Part shown: positions 1 through 9,378 of the stretch, one piece after another
How positions within the stretch are numbered: position 1 is the stretch's first letter
How the letters are laid out: the number at the start of each line of letters is the position of its first letter
Source of the DNA: Hexactinellida sp. DTS-2022
Lineage: Eukaryota > Porifera > Hexactinellida
DNA length: 64,000 bases
Assembly: GCA_028753945.1 (NCBI GenBank)
Contig: JAPNXP010000007.1
Coordinates: forward strand, 558,001-622,000
Direction of reading: 5' to 3'
Notes under the pieces: model-generated
Database searches by the model: none
What the model was told of the DNA's origin: nothing
The model's input: only the letters and a program-made list of their open reading frames with translations
Translations under genes and position numbers: made by a program

Positions 1-249
1 TTATTGACCCGGCGCTTATTCAAGCCCCCAGAGTAAATACGTGTACTATTATAGGAGAATTTCAATGCGGGATAATAGTTGCTACAAACAAGCCAATTTG
101 TGTGTCGTAAAACTAGCAAGTCTATCGATCTGAGTCGAGTCGCGACAGAACATTAAACCACTACACTGCTCGCTATTTTAATTATAAGCCACACAAATAA
201 ATTTTGATATCAGAAAGTTTTTAATACAAAAATCGCGTTCAATAAACTA
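1..249. other. Left-edge spacer, no gene seen
   Basis: AT-rich sequence with no convincing reading frame or splice pattern. It lies upstream of the first NLR gene and may hold a 5' untranslated exon of that gene, because the NLR start codon directly follows an intron acceptor. Nothing in it can be named. Confidence 0.4.
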
Positions 250-430
250 CAGTCAACTCCGCTTAATAGAGTCACCAGGTGCCTTGGACCCGATTAATTA
301 AGAGGAGAAATCTATTAACCGAAAAATATTTTAGCCTTAGTATCGTTCCGTCCAATAAATCCTGTGAAATTTTGATCCCATTAAACGGGGAAATCTATTA
401 GCCGATGGATCTAATAAGCAGAGTCGACTG
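250..430. repeat. MITE, family A (pogo-like)
   Basis: Starts CAGTCAACTCCGCTTAATAG and ends with the complementary GAGTCGACTG, inside a TA dinucleotide. Inside are repeated words of the type attaagcgg and ctattaaccg. The same family recurs at about 27722, 30759, 50592, 53160, 54701, 57725 and 62291. CAGT ends with a TA target duplication are typical of non-autonomous Tc1/mariner/pogo elements. Confidence 0.8.
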
Positions 431-459
431 TACTTGTTTACATTTAATAACATAAGGAA

Positions 460-612
460 TATGGTCTCTATCTCAATTATAAATGCTTTTTTTTTTTCAC
501 AAAAGCATTTATAATTTTTTTTTCACAAACACTTTCAAACAATCGGACAAACAAACAAACAAACAAACACAAAAACAAACAACAATCGAGTTTAAGGATG
601 TTGATTATAAAG
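460..612 (-). repeat. Fragment of Helitron-like repeat
   Basis: Contains a run of about five CAAA units and the phrase caacaatcgag. It matches the repeat at 43720-43820 and the reverse complement of 14535-14640. It ends within about 30 bp of the splice acceptor that precedes NLR copy 1. The Helitron label is tentative (see the entry at 14535). Confidence 0.4.
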
Positions 613-649
613 TAGTATTAATATAACATTTCCCACAGGATCTAACGAC

Positions 650-3600
650 ATGGATCAATCAATTATCGACACCGAAAATATCAATGAACTGGCGAAGGAA
701 ATAACGACAGACGACGTAGCCAAGCTAAGAATTCAAATGATAGTACCCGCGGGAGTTTGTGATGAAGATTGTGATGGAAGTTCCTTCTTGTTTGCCATTT
801 TGAATTGGGAAGGGTTTAAACCGTATTCGCTATACCAGGCATTAAATTGCATGAAACGTCCGGACCTAATAGCGATGGCAATTAAAGTTCCAAGGTTATG
901 TGTGTCACAAGAAAATGCATCATTCGCAGAGCCAATATCAATGAAAACATTGATACAGCTGTTGAAGGAGGAAATACCCCAGAAGAACTGGAAGGTCATA
1001 GCCATGGGCTTCAAAATAATCTCACAAGGGAAGTATGAATTTGAAAGCATAATTAAGGAGTGCCTCGAAAGTAGAATTATCAACCAAGATCTAAGTAATC
1101 TTGAAAAAATTCTGAATGCAATCGGTCGTTTAGATGTAGCTTACAAAATCAGAGAATACAAATCACTGTTCGTAGGAATGTCTGAAGATGAGTTCATCGG
1201 GAAAATGAAAAGGGCATTAGAACTGCAAAGAGTTGAAATTAAACAGTGGGAACAAAAACTGAAACGTTTCCTCAACCTAGAGTACACAATGGTCACACAG
1301 ATGTTAGGAGAAGATGATAAAGTGAGCCTAACGAGTGTGTACGTCGAACTGACCATTGTTAAAGAGGAACCTCGTCCCGTGAACCTGAAAGATGAAACTA
1401 CGTTTAATGAAATAGCCTATCTCAGGAAGATCGCTAACAAAGAAATACAAATAATACCGGTTGACTTTGAAAATCAACTGAAAACATATAGTCCAGAGAA
1501 ACCGGAAATTTGGTGCCTAATTGGCAACCCCGGATGTGGGAAAACCTTCCTTTCCAAGAGAATAGCGCTAAGATTCGCAGATGCTGAACTCAAACAGATT
1601 TCCTACTCCATCGCTATCCCTTGTCGCAACTCCAATTGGCATTCCATGGAAACCAGCCGCGTGGAAGAGGGCAAATCAGTCACGTCTGAATTTGTCCAAG
1701 AATGGCTGTGCTTGGGATTGCCAGCGACATCCGATTGGACGAAAGACCTCGCCAAGCACATAGCCAAATCTGATGGGGAGGGTCTGTTGCTCATCATAGA
1801 TGGACTCGATGAGTTCACCAAGAAGATACCGTTCGACAAGTCTCTGCTATACTCACTGCTAACAAGAGAAGCACTGCGTCAGTCCACCATCATTGCCACC
1901 ACGAGACCAGGGGCCTGGACAGACATTAGTACGAATCATGGAATCAAAGTAGACCGATACTACCAAGTCCTGGGGTTTTCACCTGAAAACAGAGACAAGT
2001 ATTTCCAAATGCAAATCACAAAGCTGGATAAGTTGAAGGAATGCAAGCGTCTCCTGCACCAGTACGACGAGATGAACCAGCTGTCTCTAATTCCAGTGAA
2101 TGCCTCCCTATTCGCGGCCCTACTGAAAGATGACACCGTAAAGATACAAACCTTGACACACCTCTACAAAGAACTAACCTGCTACCTGATCAGGAGACAA
2201 TTAGACAGGATGGCCCTAAAGGAACAGGCAAAAGTTAAAAAGATTGAATTATTCAACGAAAGCGTCCTGAATTGCCTCTACGCCATAGGGCGAATCGCAA
2301 TGATAGGTGTGGGTAGCCGCGAACTGACCTCGACCGAAAGAGTCCTAATGACAATTGACAATGCAGAAGTAGAATGCCATTGCTTAGGCCTGGCACACGA
2401 ATTCTACACGAAAGACTCAGTAGGCACTGTTACAAAGGTGTGGGCATTTGCCCACCTAACAATGCAGGAATTCACATCAGCCATCTTCCAAACATCAACC
2501 TCGTGGATAAAGCAGTGCATGAGTGCACGCTACATAGCCGACAGTAACGAGCACTTCTCGGTCTTTCGAATGGTTGTGCGTTTCCTCTGTGGACTCCTAG
2601 CTAATCGGTCAGCTGCTCTCCTAACCATTCTGTGTAGAAAGTTGTTTCCCGACACAACTGAGGATCTTCCCATGTTCCACCAAATAAGGTTTGATACTGG
2701 TGTACTTCTTAACCCATTATTGTCATACACAGGTTGGTATGACTTTACCAAGAAATACTTCCAATTAATCTCAATTATTTTCGAGACGAATTCCCGCTAT
2801 ATCCACCTAGCCATCAAGCGATTACTTCCCACTCCTGTGTCGCTCTATCTTAATGAGAAGGTACTACCCGTGTCCCCTAACGAGTGGACTTGCTTTACTC
2901 AGTCGCTACAATTCGTCCAGCGTATTAATATCCTCTACATACACACCAATCATGTGAGTATAGAGCAGTTTGAATCTCTGATGCAGCAAATACAAACCTA
3001 TCCACTATCCCAGTTAGCTGTTAAATTTGAAGAGGTTTATTCACAGGAAGAGCCTATGAGTCCTAAAGTCCTAACCTACACTAACCTCATTAACAAAGCT
3101 GAACTCCGTCATACTACTCGCATTAGCATAGAGATATTATACTGTAAAATAGAGGATTTGACAGATATCGATCTGTTTGCTTCTCCTATCAGTCAGCATA
3201 TTAATAGCGTGAGACTGCACCTGAGTAAATGCTCCAACGAATTCCTCCACCAACTAACCACCTGTGTTGTATCTTCCGAACACCTCCAGTACCTGTCTAT
3301 TGATAAAGAAGAGCACCTCAGCATTATCCTACCTGCACTAATCCAAGCCACTCAGTTAAAGGGACTATACATAGATTGCTCTATATCTGGAGACGATAAG
3401 CAGCTATTGCAGGAACTAATGCCTAAACTCACTCAGTTAACAGAAATTGAATATCGTGACTACTCCCTGCTTCCTCACATGGCACATCTAACTGGACTCA
3501 CATATCTAGATATGGGGTCAAGATCTGACGAATCGCTATCAGCCAATCTACTCGGAGGACTGAATAGCAATCATAACACACTAAGGTCAGTCACCCTATG

Positions 3601-4060
3601 GCGCTTAGAAAGGATAGGAGTCAAGAGTTGTACAGAACTCCTATCTGATCTGCAATGCTGTGTTAATATAGTTAGGCTAGAGATACGCTATACTTCCATC
3701 TATTCAGAGAATATTTCTCAATGGACACACACCCTGAGATGTCTGCAGTCATTGCTTTATCTAGAGTTTTCCTTTGTTACCCTATCTGATGCTGGAATTT
3801 TAGCTGTGTGTCTGGGACTAGCCAAACATCCATCAATCAGGTGCTTATATGTATCTAACTGTGGACAGACCTCTCAGTCGTGTGAAGCACTCGCTAACCT
3901 AATCCCTACTCTAAGACACCTGGAGACACTGTGGATAGACGATCTCAACTATCCAGATTCAGTTCCCATTAAAGCACTCAGATTAGCTGCAGAGGAGTAC
4001 TCTGTTGATTTAACCTCTCATGACCGGATGCTCTGGACCTCGGGCAAGGGGCACCTTTAG
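650..4060 (+). CDS. NACHT-LRR receptor (NLR), copy 1
   Basis: A single coding exon gives 1136 aa of a probable cytoplasmic innate immune receptor. The NACHT ATPase has Walker A GNPGCGKT at residues 292-299, Walker B LLLIIDGLDEF ending near 389, and a TTRPGAW sensor-like motif near 417-423. About residues 800-1120 are leucine-rich repeats. The first 175 residues look like two all-helical modules and may be death-fold domains; this is inferred from pattern only. The start is ATGGATCAA, 11 bp after an intron acceptor (cccacag), so the 5' leader is spliced. From about residue 177 the protein is nearly identical to copies 2 and 3, while the first 175 residues are much more diverged. The C-terminal tail is longer than in the other copies because the 3' sequence differs after the shared EEYSV. 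A possible AATAAA signal lies near 4214. Confidence 0.9.
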   Translation: MDQSIIDTENINELAKEITTDDVAKLRIQMIVPAGVCDEDCDGSSFLFAILNWEGFKPYSLYQALNCMKRPDLIAMAIKVPRLCVSQENASFAEPISMKTLIQLLKEEIPQKNWKVIAMGFKIISQGKYEFESIIKECLESRIINQDLSNLEKILNAIGRLDVAYKIREYKSLFVGMSEDEFIGKMKRALELQRVEIKQWEQKLKRFLNLEYTMVTQMLGEDDKVSLTSVYVELTIVKEEPRPVNLKDETTFNEIAYLRKIANKEIQIIPVDFENQLKTYSPEKPEIWCLIGNPGCGKTFLSKRIALRFADAELKQISYSIAIPCRNSNWHSMETSRVEEGKSVTSEFVQEWLCLGLPATSDWTKDLAKHIAKSDGEGLLLIIDGLDEFTKKIPFDKSLLYSLLTREALRQSTIIATTRPGAWTDISTNHGIKVDRYYQVLGFSPENRDKYFQMQITKLDKLKECKRLLHQYDEMNQLSLIPVNASLFAALLKDDTVKIQTLTHLYKELTCYLIRRQLDRMALKEQAKVKKIELFNESVLNCLYAIGRIAMIGVGSRELTSTERVLMTIDNAEVECHCLGLAHEFYTKDSVGTVTKVWAFAHLTMQEFTSAIFQTSTSWIKQCMSARYIADSNEHFSVFRMVVRFLCGLLANRSAALLTILCRKLFPDTTEDLPMFHQIRFDTGVLLNPLLSYTGWYDFTKKYFQLISIIFETNSRYIHLAIKRLLPTPVSLYLNEKVLPVSPNEWTCFTQSLQFVQRINILYIHTNHVSIEQFESLMQQIQTYPLSQLAVKFEEVYSQEEPMSPKVLTYTNLINKAELRHTTRISIEILYCKIEDLTDIDLFASPISQHINSVRLHLSKCSNEFLHQLTTCVVSSEHLQYLSIDKEEHLSIILPALIQATQLKGLYIDCSISGDDKQLLQELMPKLTQLTEIEYRDYSLLPHMAHLTGLTYLDMGSRSDESLSANLLGGLNSNHNTLRSVTLWRLERIGVKSCTELLSDLQCCVNIVRLEIRYTSIYSENISQWTHTLRCLQSLLYLEFSFVTLSDAGILAVCLGLAKHPSIRCLYVSNCGQTSQSCEALANLIPTLRHLETLWIDDLNYPDSVPIKALRLAAEEYSVDLTSHDRMLWTSGKGHL

Positions 4061-4474
4061 CACTGCACCGGGTGTGGGCCAGGTTGATTTCTAGGCGTGT
4101 CGCACGGATGCTACGCCTATGTTGAGTATACTGAATTCCTAACTAACATTGAATTTTATGTAATTTCGATTCCGTTGACGTTTAGAATTAACAATGGAAC
4201 AAGTGGAAATTATAATAAAGTCTGTTATGATTAATTATGATTATTACTTATCCCTGCCTTCTAGCGTTACTTAACTCTTCCAAGGGCACCTATGTATGTG
4301 TGTACATCACTTCTTGTATTACAAAATGGGTCAAAATACATATGTAGGGGTGTCTAATTTTCTTGGTATTTGTGTTACGTATCATTTCCCAAGCAACAAC
4401 AGTGTATTTGTATTTGCATTCATATATATTCCCTCATCGCTGTGCATTCCAGTATATTCCTTAGCAACCAGGTC

Positions 4475-4588
4475 ATGTCTTACCCGAAGGCCCTGAGAGA
4501 TGAAGATTTCGCAGAGGTCCGTCCCAAGCGAACGGAAACTCTCCAAACCTCTAAGATACCCTCAACAAACCCGCTAAGTTTCGCAGAT
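4475..4588 (+). pseudogene. Truncated duplicate of coiled-coil gene exon 1
   Basis: Encodes the same 38-39 first residues (from MSYPKALRDEDF) as exon 1 of the coiled-coil gene at 19214. Homology then breaks at 4588 and resumes inside a MITE that corresponds to about 19866. Relative to the intact copy, about 535 bp including the rest of the exon and its splice donor are missing. The frame runs on into transposon sequence and stops at 4678. The duplicated tract also covers the NLR 3' flank (about 4100-4600 against 18860-19340), so NLR plus neighbour were copied together. No downstream exons are present, so this is most likely dead. Confidence 0.8.
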
Positions 4589-4599
4589 AAGCTATTTTT

Positions 4600-4660
4600 C
4601 CATGAAATTTTGTCCCCCGGACCATTTTTTTTGGGACCAATTTCCAGTTACTGCTTTATA
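4600..4660. repeat. Remnant of GGACC-type MITE (family S)
   Basis: Only the right end survives, with the words ggaccaatttcc and cagttactgc. It matches 19866-19926. Its left part was lost in the deletion that removed most of the duplicated exon. Confidence 0.6.
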
Positions 4661-5509
4661 GCAACAGGCACTGGTTAATGGAATTTAATTTATCAGGCCA
4701 AATTGAGAGCCATATACCATAGAATCTTCGAGGATAAAATATAGACGACTAATTATGAACTTCCACCATGAGCTTACAAAAATTGGAGCGTTCTGAATAA
4801 CTTTTTCGGACATATCATAGATCAACTTATATATTATTTATCAGCTATACATATGTAACAGTGTTGACAAGAGTTTTTAAAAATAGGAATACTCAATTGA
4901 CAAAGAAATATATAAATTATTAATGAAAGTTAATGGGACTACAGTCAAACCTAACTAAAGACTATATATATATATAGTGCTATTGTTCGCTAGTTGGGTG
5001 GTCTCTTGCCTATACTAAACTAGTAACTTGTTAAATCGCTCCCTCTTTGAAAACCTCCTTGTCTATCGTAGGTCATCGGGTACTTCGTCCGAAAAGTTCT
5101 CAGACAATGCATCGTCTTGAAACCATTTGGGAGGGCGTCTGCATCTTATGGATCTTCTGAGTTCTGAGGTTCCAATGATGTTAACATTTGATTGTCAGTG
5201 GCACTTAGTCCATCACTACTGTCGTAGCAAATATTCGATTCGTTGCTTGCGTCACTATCTGAGGTGAAAGCGTCTTCTCTCGATTCTTCTATGCTATGAT
5301 ACTAATTTGTAGATCGAAGCTGGGCGGTGGACATATTTTACATCTATTGAGACGTCTACTTTCTCTCTCCCGCTCCGCAAACGGATCTCGCTATTCGGAC
5401 CTCTCCTTCGCAGTACAGGATATGGTCCCTCAAAGTGAGGGCTTAAGCCGCTTTTTCTCCTTCGAATTTTCAAGTAGACCCAGTCGCCCTTCTCACAACC
5501 GGTGTCTCT

Positions 5510-5971
5510 CTATCCTTGGTCGTTGTTTTCCTTCATTCTAGATCTCGCTTGCTCAAGATTTTCATTTACTTCCTCATCTATGAGGGTTTCCATTTTCTGT
5601 AGTTCCTCGACCCACTCTATTACTGAGTAGTAAGTCTCTTGCAGTGCTGGTTCTAATTCTGATCCAGAGATGGGCTTTGGTTTAACTCCGTACATGACTT
5701 GATATGGGGTGAAACCGGTGCTTAGGCTTAGGCTTGGCACTACGGAGGGACCTTGGTCGCTCAACATAGTCACCGGTGGTCCATGTCGAAATATCCACCC
5801 ATCACTAATCCCTTGGATGATTGAGTGGGCTTCTTGATCCATGAGGGAAACTAGCTCAATGAATTTGGAGAATGTGTCAATGAGCAATAGGAAGTGCCTG
5901 TGATTCGTGTTCGCATACGATAGTGTAGCGATGTCGAATGCGATGGCTTCTCTCGGTCGATTTGATTGCAC
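5510..5971 (-). pseudogene. Retrotransposon integrase fragment
   Basis: A 153-aa open stretch shows integrase-core features: DIATLSYANTNHRHFLLLID, then a motif with LSDQGPS. The usual glutamate-containing helix after it is not intact, because residues between LSDQG and GFTPYQVMYG are missing. The zinc-binding N-terminal part lies in another frame (6000-6185, minus). It is part of the decayed gypsy element. Confidence 0.75.
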
Positions 5972-6048
5972 GTTCGGAACAAGTGTTTCGGGTGGCTTAT
6001 TATTCGGCTTGCTTCGGGCACATATAGCGCATTTTCTGCAGAAGTCTT

Positions 6049-6601
6049 CTATGCGTTCCCCATTTTCCTCCAGTAGAACCGATTCCGAGTAAGTAATACA
6101 GTTCCTTTGATGAACTCTCTTTCAGTTCCTTTGATGAACTCCATCGAATATTTAATAGACTCCAGCTGCATAATCCACCTAGCAAATTTTCCCCTGGGGT
6201 CCTTTTGTGTACTCAGCCACACTAATGGATTATGGTCAGTTATGATTTTAACGTGAGGAGCTGCGCGTAGGTACTTCATAAATTTCCGACAAGCTGCAAT
6301 AACGGCCCAGCATTCGAGTTCACCGGCCGAGAATTTCATCTGGGTGTCATTTAATCCGGAAGAAAGGTATGCTATAGGATGTAGATCGTTTTTCGAATCA
6401 CTCTGGGATAGGATCGCCCCTATTTCGATAGCTGAAGCATCTGTTTGGAGGACAAATTCCTTTCTCCAATTTGGGAATGCTAGCGTAGTGGGAGGTTTCC
6501 GTCAACTTGTTCTTTAAAGTTTCGAATGCTTCTTCTTCTCGTGTTCCCCAAACCCATTCTTGCATCTCGCGCGTCAATGTGTACAATGGCTCTGCGATCA
6601 C
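6049..6601 (-). pseudogene. Retrotransposon connection and RNase H fragment
   Basis: Two open pieces in different frames. The first (6398-6601) holds the thumb/connection region with WVWGTREEEAFETLK. The second (6049-6339) holds the RNase H signature FSAGELECWAVIAACRKF and the following ITDHNPLVWL. A frameshift separates them. A short local duplication (EFIKGT repeated) has further disturbed the end. Confidence 0.75.
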
Positions 6602-6721
6602 GGAAAACCCTTGAATATATTATCGGTAAAAGTTTGCTAGTCCTAAAAATCGCTGCACTAAGTGCACTTGCTTTTTATTACTCGGTCTTTGTGCGTGACG
6701 AATCTTGTCCATCAAACGGGG

Positions 6722-7460
6722 TTAGGCAATGTCCATTTGACGAAACTTTATGTCCAAGGAACTCTCATTCGGATAGCCAAAAGAGCACTTGTCCTTCCTT
6801 AATTGTGTGTGCGCTCCTTCCAATGCGGAGAATGTTAGCTCCAAATCACCGAGGTGTTGTTCAAAGTTCTTAGAATCTATGCAAGTGTCATCCACGAAAG
6901 GATCTGCTCGATCAACATGCTTGAACGTTTCAGCCATTAATCGCTGGTAGGATGACTGGCTATTGACGAGCCCAAATGGCATTCTTTTCATTTCAAACAG
7001 TCCTCTCTGAGTTACAAATGCGGGTTTATGTTTATCTGAATCTCCCACTTCGATCGCCCACTAAGCTGAAGCGCCGTCGATGAATAAAAAGTAATTGTAT
7101 CCAAACATCCGGTATAATATGTCTTTCGCATTCGGCATTGGATGAGAGTCTATCCGAGTGACTTCATTTAAGTGTCTGTAATCGACCACGAACGAACCCC
7201 TTGGTACCGTCACGTTTGGTAACCAACAAGACACGGCTAGCCCATGGTGAATTAGAGGATCTGTATATGTTATTCTGAAGCATTTCATCCACGGTCTTTG
7301 CAATCTCTGGCTCAACTGCAGGGGCCACTGGTATTGGTCTTTGTTTATTCGGCAGTGCTGGGCCTGTATCTATTCTATGTTTCGCTTCTTTTGCGATTTT
7401 TGGGTGCTTGGGATTTGGGGCATATACACAGTCAAAAAAAGCAGCAGTTCTGTGAGCCAT
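6722..7460 (-). pseudogene. Retrotransposon reverse transcriptase, frame-broken
   Basis: Three overlapping frames together carry the RT palm and fingers. 7164-7460 has the KQRPIPVAPAVEPEI and SNSPWASRVLLVTKRDG blocks. 7061-7315 has VDYRHLNEVTRIDSHPMPN. 6722-7048 has KRMPFGLVNSQSSYQRLM and the catalytic box, here FVDD instead of the usual Y-x-D-D. At least two frameshifts separate the parts, so no active enzyme can be made. Confidence 0.8.
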
Positions 7461-7470
7461 TTCTTCTCTG

Positions 7471-8010
7471 CTACCGATAGGTTGGGGTTAATTGTAGGTC
7501 TTGGATGCAAGTTCTCAAGGTCCATGGTGTTCCTAGCACTGTGATGGATGCTCTTATGAGCGGTTCTCCGCCTTCAATTGTTGCATAGGAATCTTTCCAA
7601 CTGGTACCAAGGAGTTCCTGTTGGTTTTTCCAGTCAAATTCTGTTGACCCTAATTTCCTAAGTAGATCCCGACCTAGAATGCATGTAACTCCAGTATTCT
7701 TTAATACATCGAAAGGATGTTTTAGTACTTGGTCGTCGCCGCCCAAGTCTAGGGTTAACTCCAATTTCCCCATCACAAGTACTGGTTCACGAGCAAACCC
7801 AAACACTTGGCTGTCTTTTTCCTCTATCAGTTGTTCTAGTCCAAGCTCGTGCACTGTACCGATGTCGATCACTGAACGTCCTGCACCGCTGTCGACAAGC
7901 GCGTTTGTTTGCATCCCATTCAGCTTAATAGAGATGAGGACTGACATTCCTGTGCTTAACTCTTCGGTCTTTGTAGCAAATACCAGCCGATTATCCTTAC
8001 CTTTGCGCAT
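7471..8010 (-). pseudogene. Retrotransposon aspartic protease region
   Basis: A 179-aa open stretch with the retropepsin motif ALVDSGAGRSVID (catalytic Asp in D-S-G) and the later ILGRDLL flap/C-terminal motif. Just upstream, at about 8000-8060 minus, a zinc-knuckle-like CPACGQKGH marks the end of Gag. This is the best-preserved part of the element. Its frame ends before the RT frames begin. Confidence 0.75.
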
Positions 8011-8564
8011 CGATCAGTCCTTCAGTACGTGGCCCTTCTGGCCACATGCTGGGCAGCATTTGTGCCGAGCAGAATCTCCAGAAATACTTTTTACCACATA
8101 TGAAGCAGTTTCTCTTCTCTTGTTGTTCTGGTTCCCTTGTAAATGTTTGTCTCCGCCATCCAGGCTTACTTCTAGTGTATGCTATTTTATTTTCGGAATC
8201 CTGTGCGAGGTCCTGCTCTGTTCTGTTGTCACCCTCGAAGTCTTTGATTGAAGAGATTCTGGGTGTGTGTGAGTCATGTTTAATCCCTACGTTGAGAGCA
8301 AATCCTTTCTCTGTGAGTGCCTCCTTTATTTCTGCGACTAATTTGAAAGCGTAGGAATGGTCTAGGTCTTCGTTAACGCTAGTTACTGTACCCTTAATCC
8401 GATTTTGTACTTCTTTTGGGAGTTAAGTCGACACCATTGATGCTACAAATCTCAATGTGGTTCCTGCGTGTGCTGCCTTCCGTCTTGTTAGGAAAAATGA
8501 TCCCCAATATCCTGTCCAGGCTGCCATTGTTATTTCACCAGTTCTTGCATGGCAGTGAATGGAT

Positions 8565-8883
8565 CTGTCACGGAAATTTTGGTCCCCTTGGAAAATTGGT
8601 CCGGGGGGTCCAAAATTTTCATGGAAATTTGGTCCTTCTGTGGAAATTTGGTCCCTCTGAGGTTTGTGTTTAATTAGTACCGAATTTACTTGAATTTTAG
8701 CCTAGACAATTTTTCGCCATATTGGGACCAAAAAATTTATGAATAAGCCTGTCACTAGAAAATTGGGCACCGAAAAATTGATCCGAGACCAAAATTCCAT
8801 GGAAAACTGGTCCTAGGACCATTTTTCCATGGAATTATGGTCCCCCGGACCAATTTTTTCGGGGACCAATTTTCCAGTGACAG
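8565..8883. repeat. GGACC-type MITE (family S), nested in gypsy
   Basis: Terminal inverted repeat CTGTCACGGAAA.. / ..TTTTCCAGTGACAG. The interior is made of alternating ggaccaatttt and ttccatggaa words. It is nested in the gag-side part of the gypsy element, so it is younger than that insertion. Related copies lie at 11956-12317 and 19554-19926. Confidence 0.8.
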
Positions 8884-9378
8884 ATCTATTGGGCTGTCCA
8901 CTACTCTGACCAAATCATCTAGAGCTACTTTAGTGTAGTTTCCTTTTTCATCACAATTTCACAGCCTCCGTAACCGTAATTGATTGGTTTACATAATTGG
9001 GGTGGAGATGTATGACCTTCTTCTCCCCAGCTTCGTCTGTACGAATATGCTCCGTCCCACTCGAAAAGGATGCGCCAGTCGGATATTCTATCTCCTTTTT
9101 GTAGAACAGGCACTGAGAAAGGGGCGGTCGCCACTTCGTCGAGTCAATTATTTGGATAATAACTTATTTATGTAAGTTTAATAAATAGGAATACTCAATT
9201 GACAAAGAAAGAAATAAGTTATCAAGTAAAGCTAATGGGACTACAGTCAAAGCTAACTAAAGGGTATATATGTTATGGGCAATATGCGAAACTGGGCATT
9301 TTGCATAATGCTGGTTTTTGTAGCAATCATTTTTGATCATTTTTGCGTTGTTACGAATAAACGATAATATTAATACCT

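Larger units (their letters stand above)
4884..9265 (-). mobile_element. Decayed Ty3/gypsy LTR retrotransposon
   Basis: Pol pieces lie on the minus strand in the order protease, reverse transcriptase, RNase H, integrase, which is the Ty3/gypsy order. About 80-bp direct repeats at 4884-4965 and 9184-9265 share an opening aataggaatactcaattgac and are probably LTR remnants. On the minus strand a candidate primer-binding site starting TGGCGACCGC lies near 9122-9133, inside the right repeat. The frames are broken in several places and a 319-bp MITE sits in the gag-side region, so the copy is inactive. It inserted where homology between the two NLR flanks stops (about 4815). Confidence 0.8.

Noticed and set aside
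1603-1839. Antisense frames in the NLR genes (also at 16425 and 41725)
   Set aside because: They recur only because the NACHT coding strand is conserved; no independent start or splice context or homology is visible.
4884-9265. Active retrotransposon or endogenous retrovirus with envelope
   Set aside because: The frames are broken, the integrase and RT are incomplete, no env-like frame is seen, and a MITE is nested inside.
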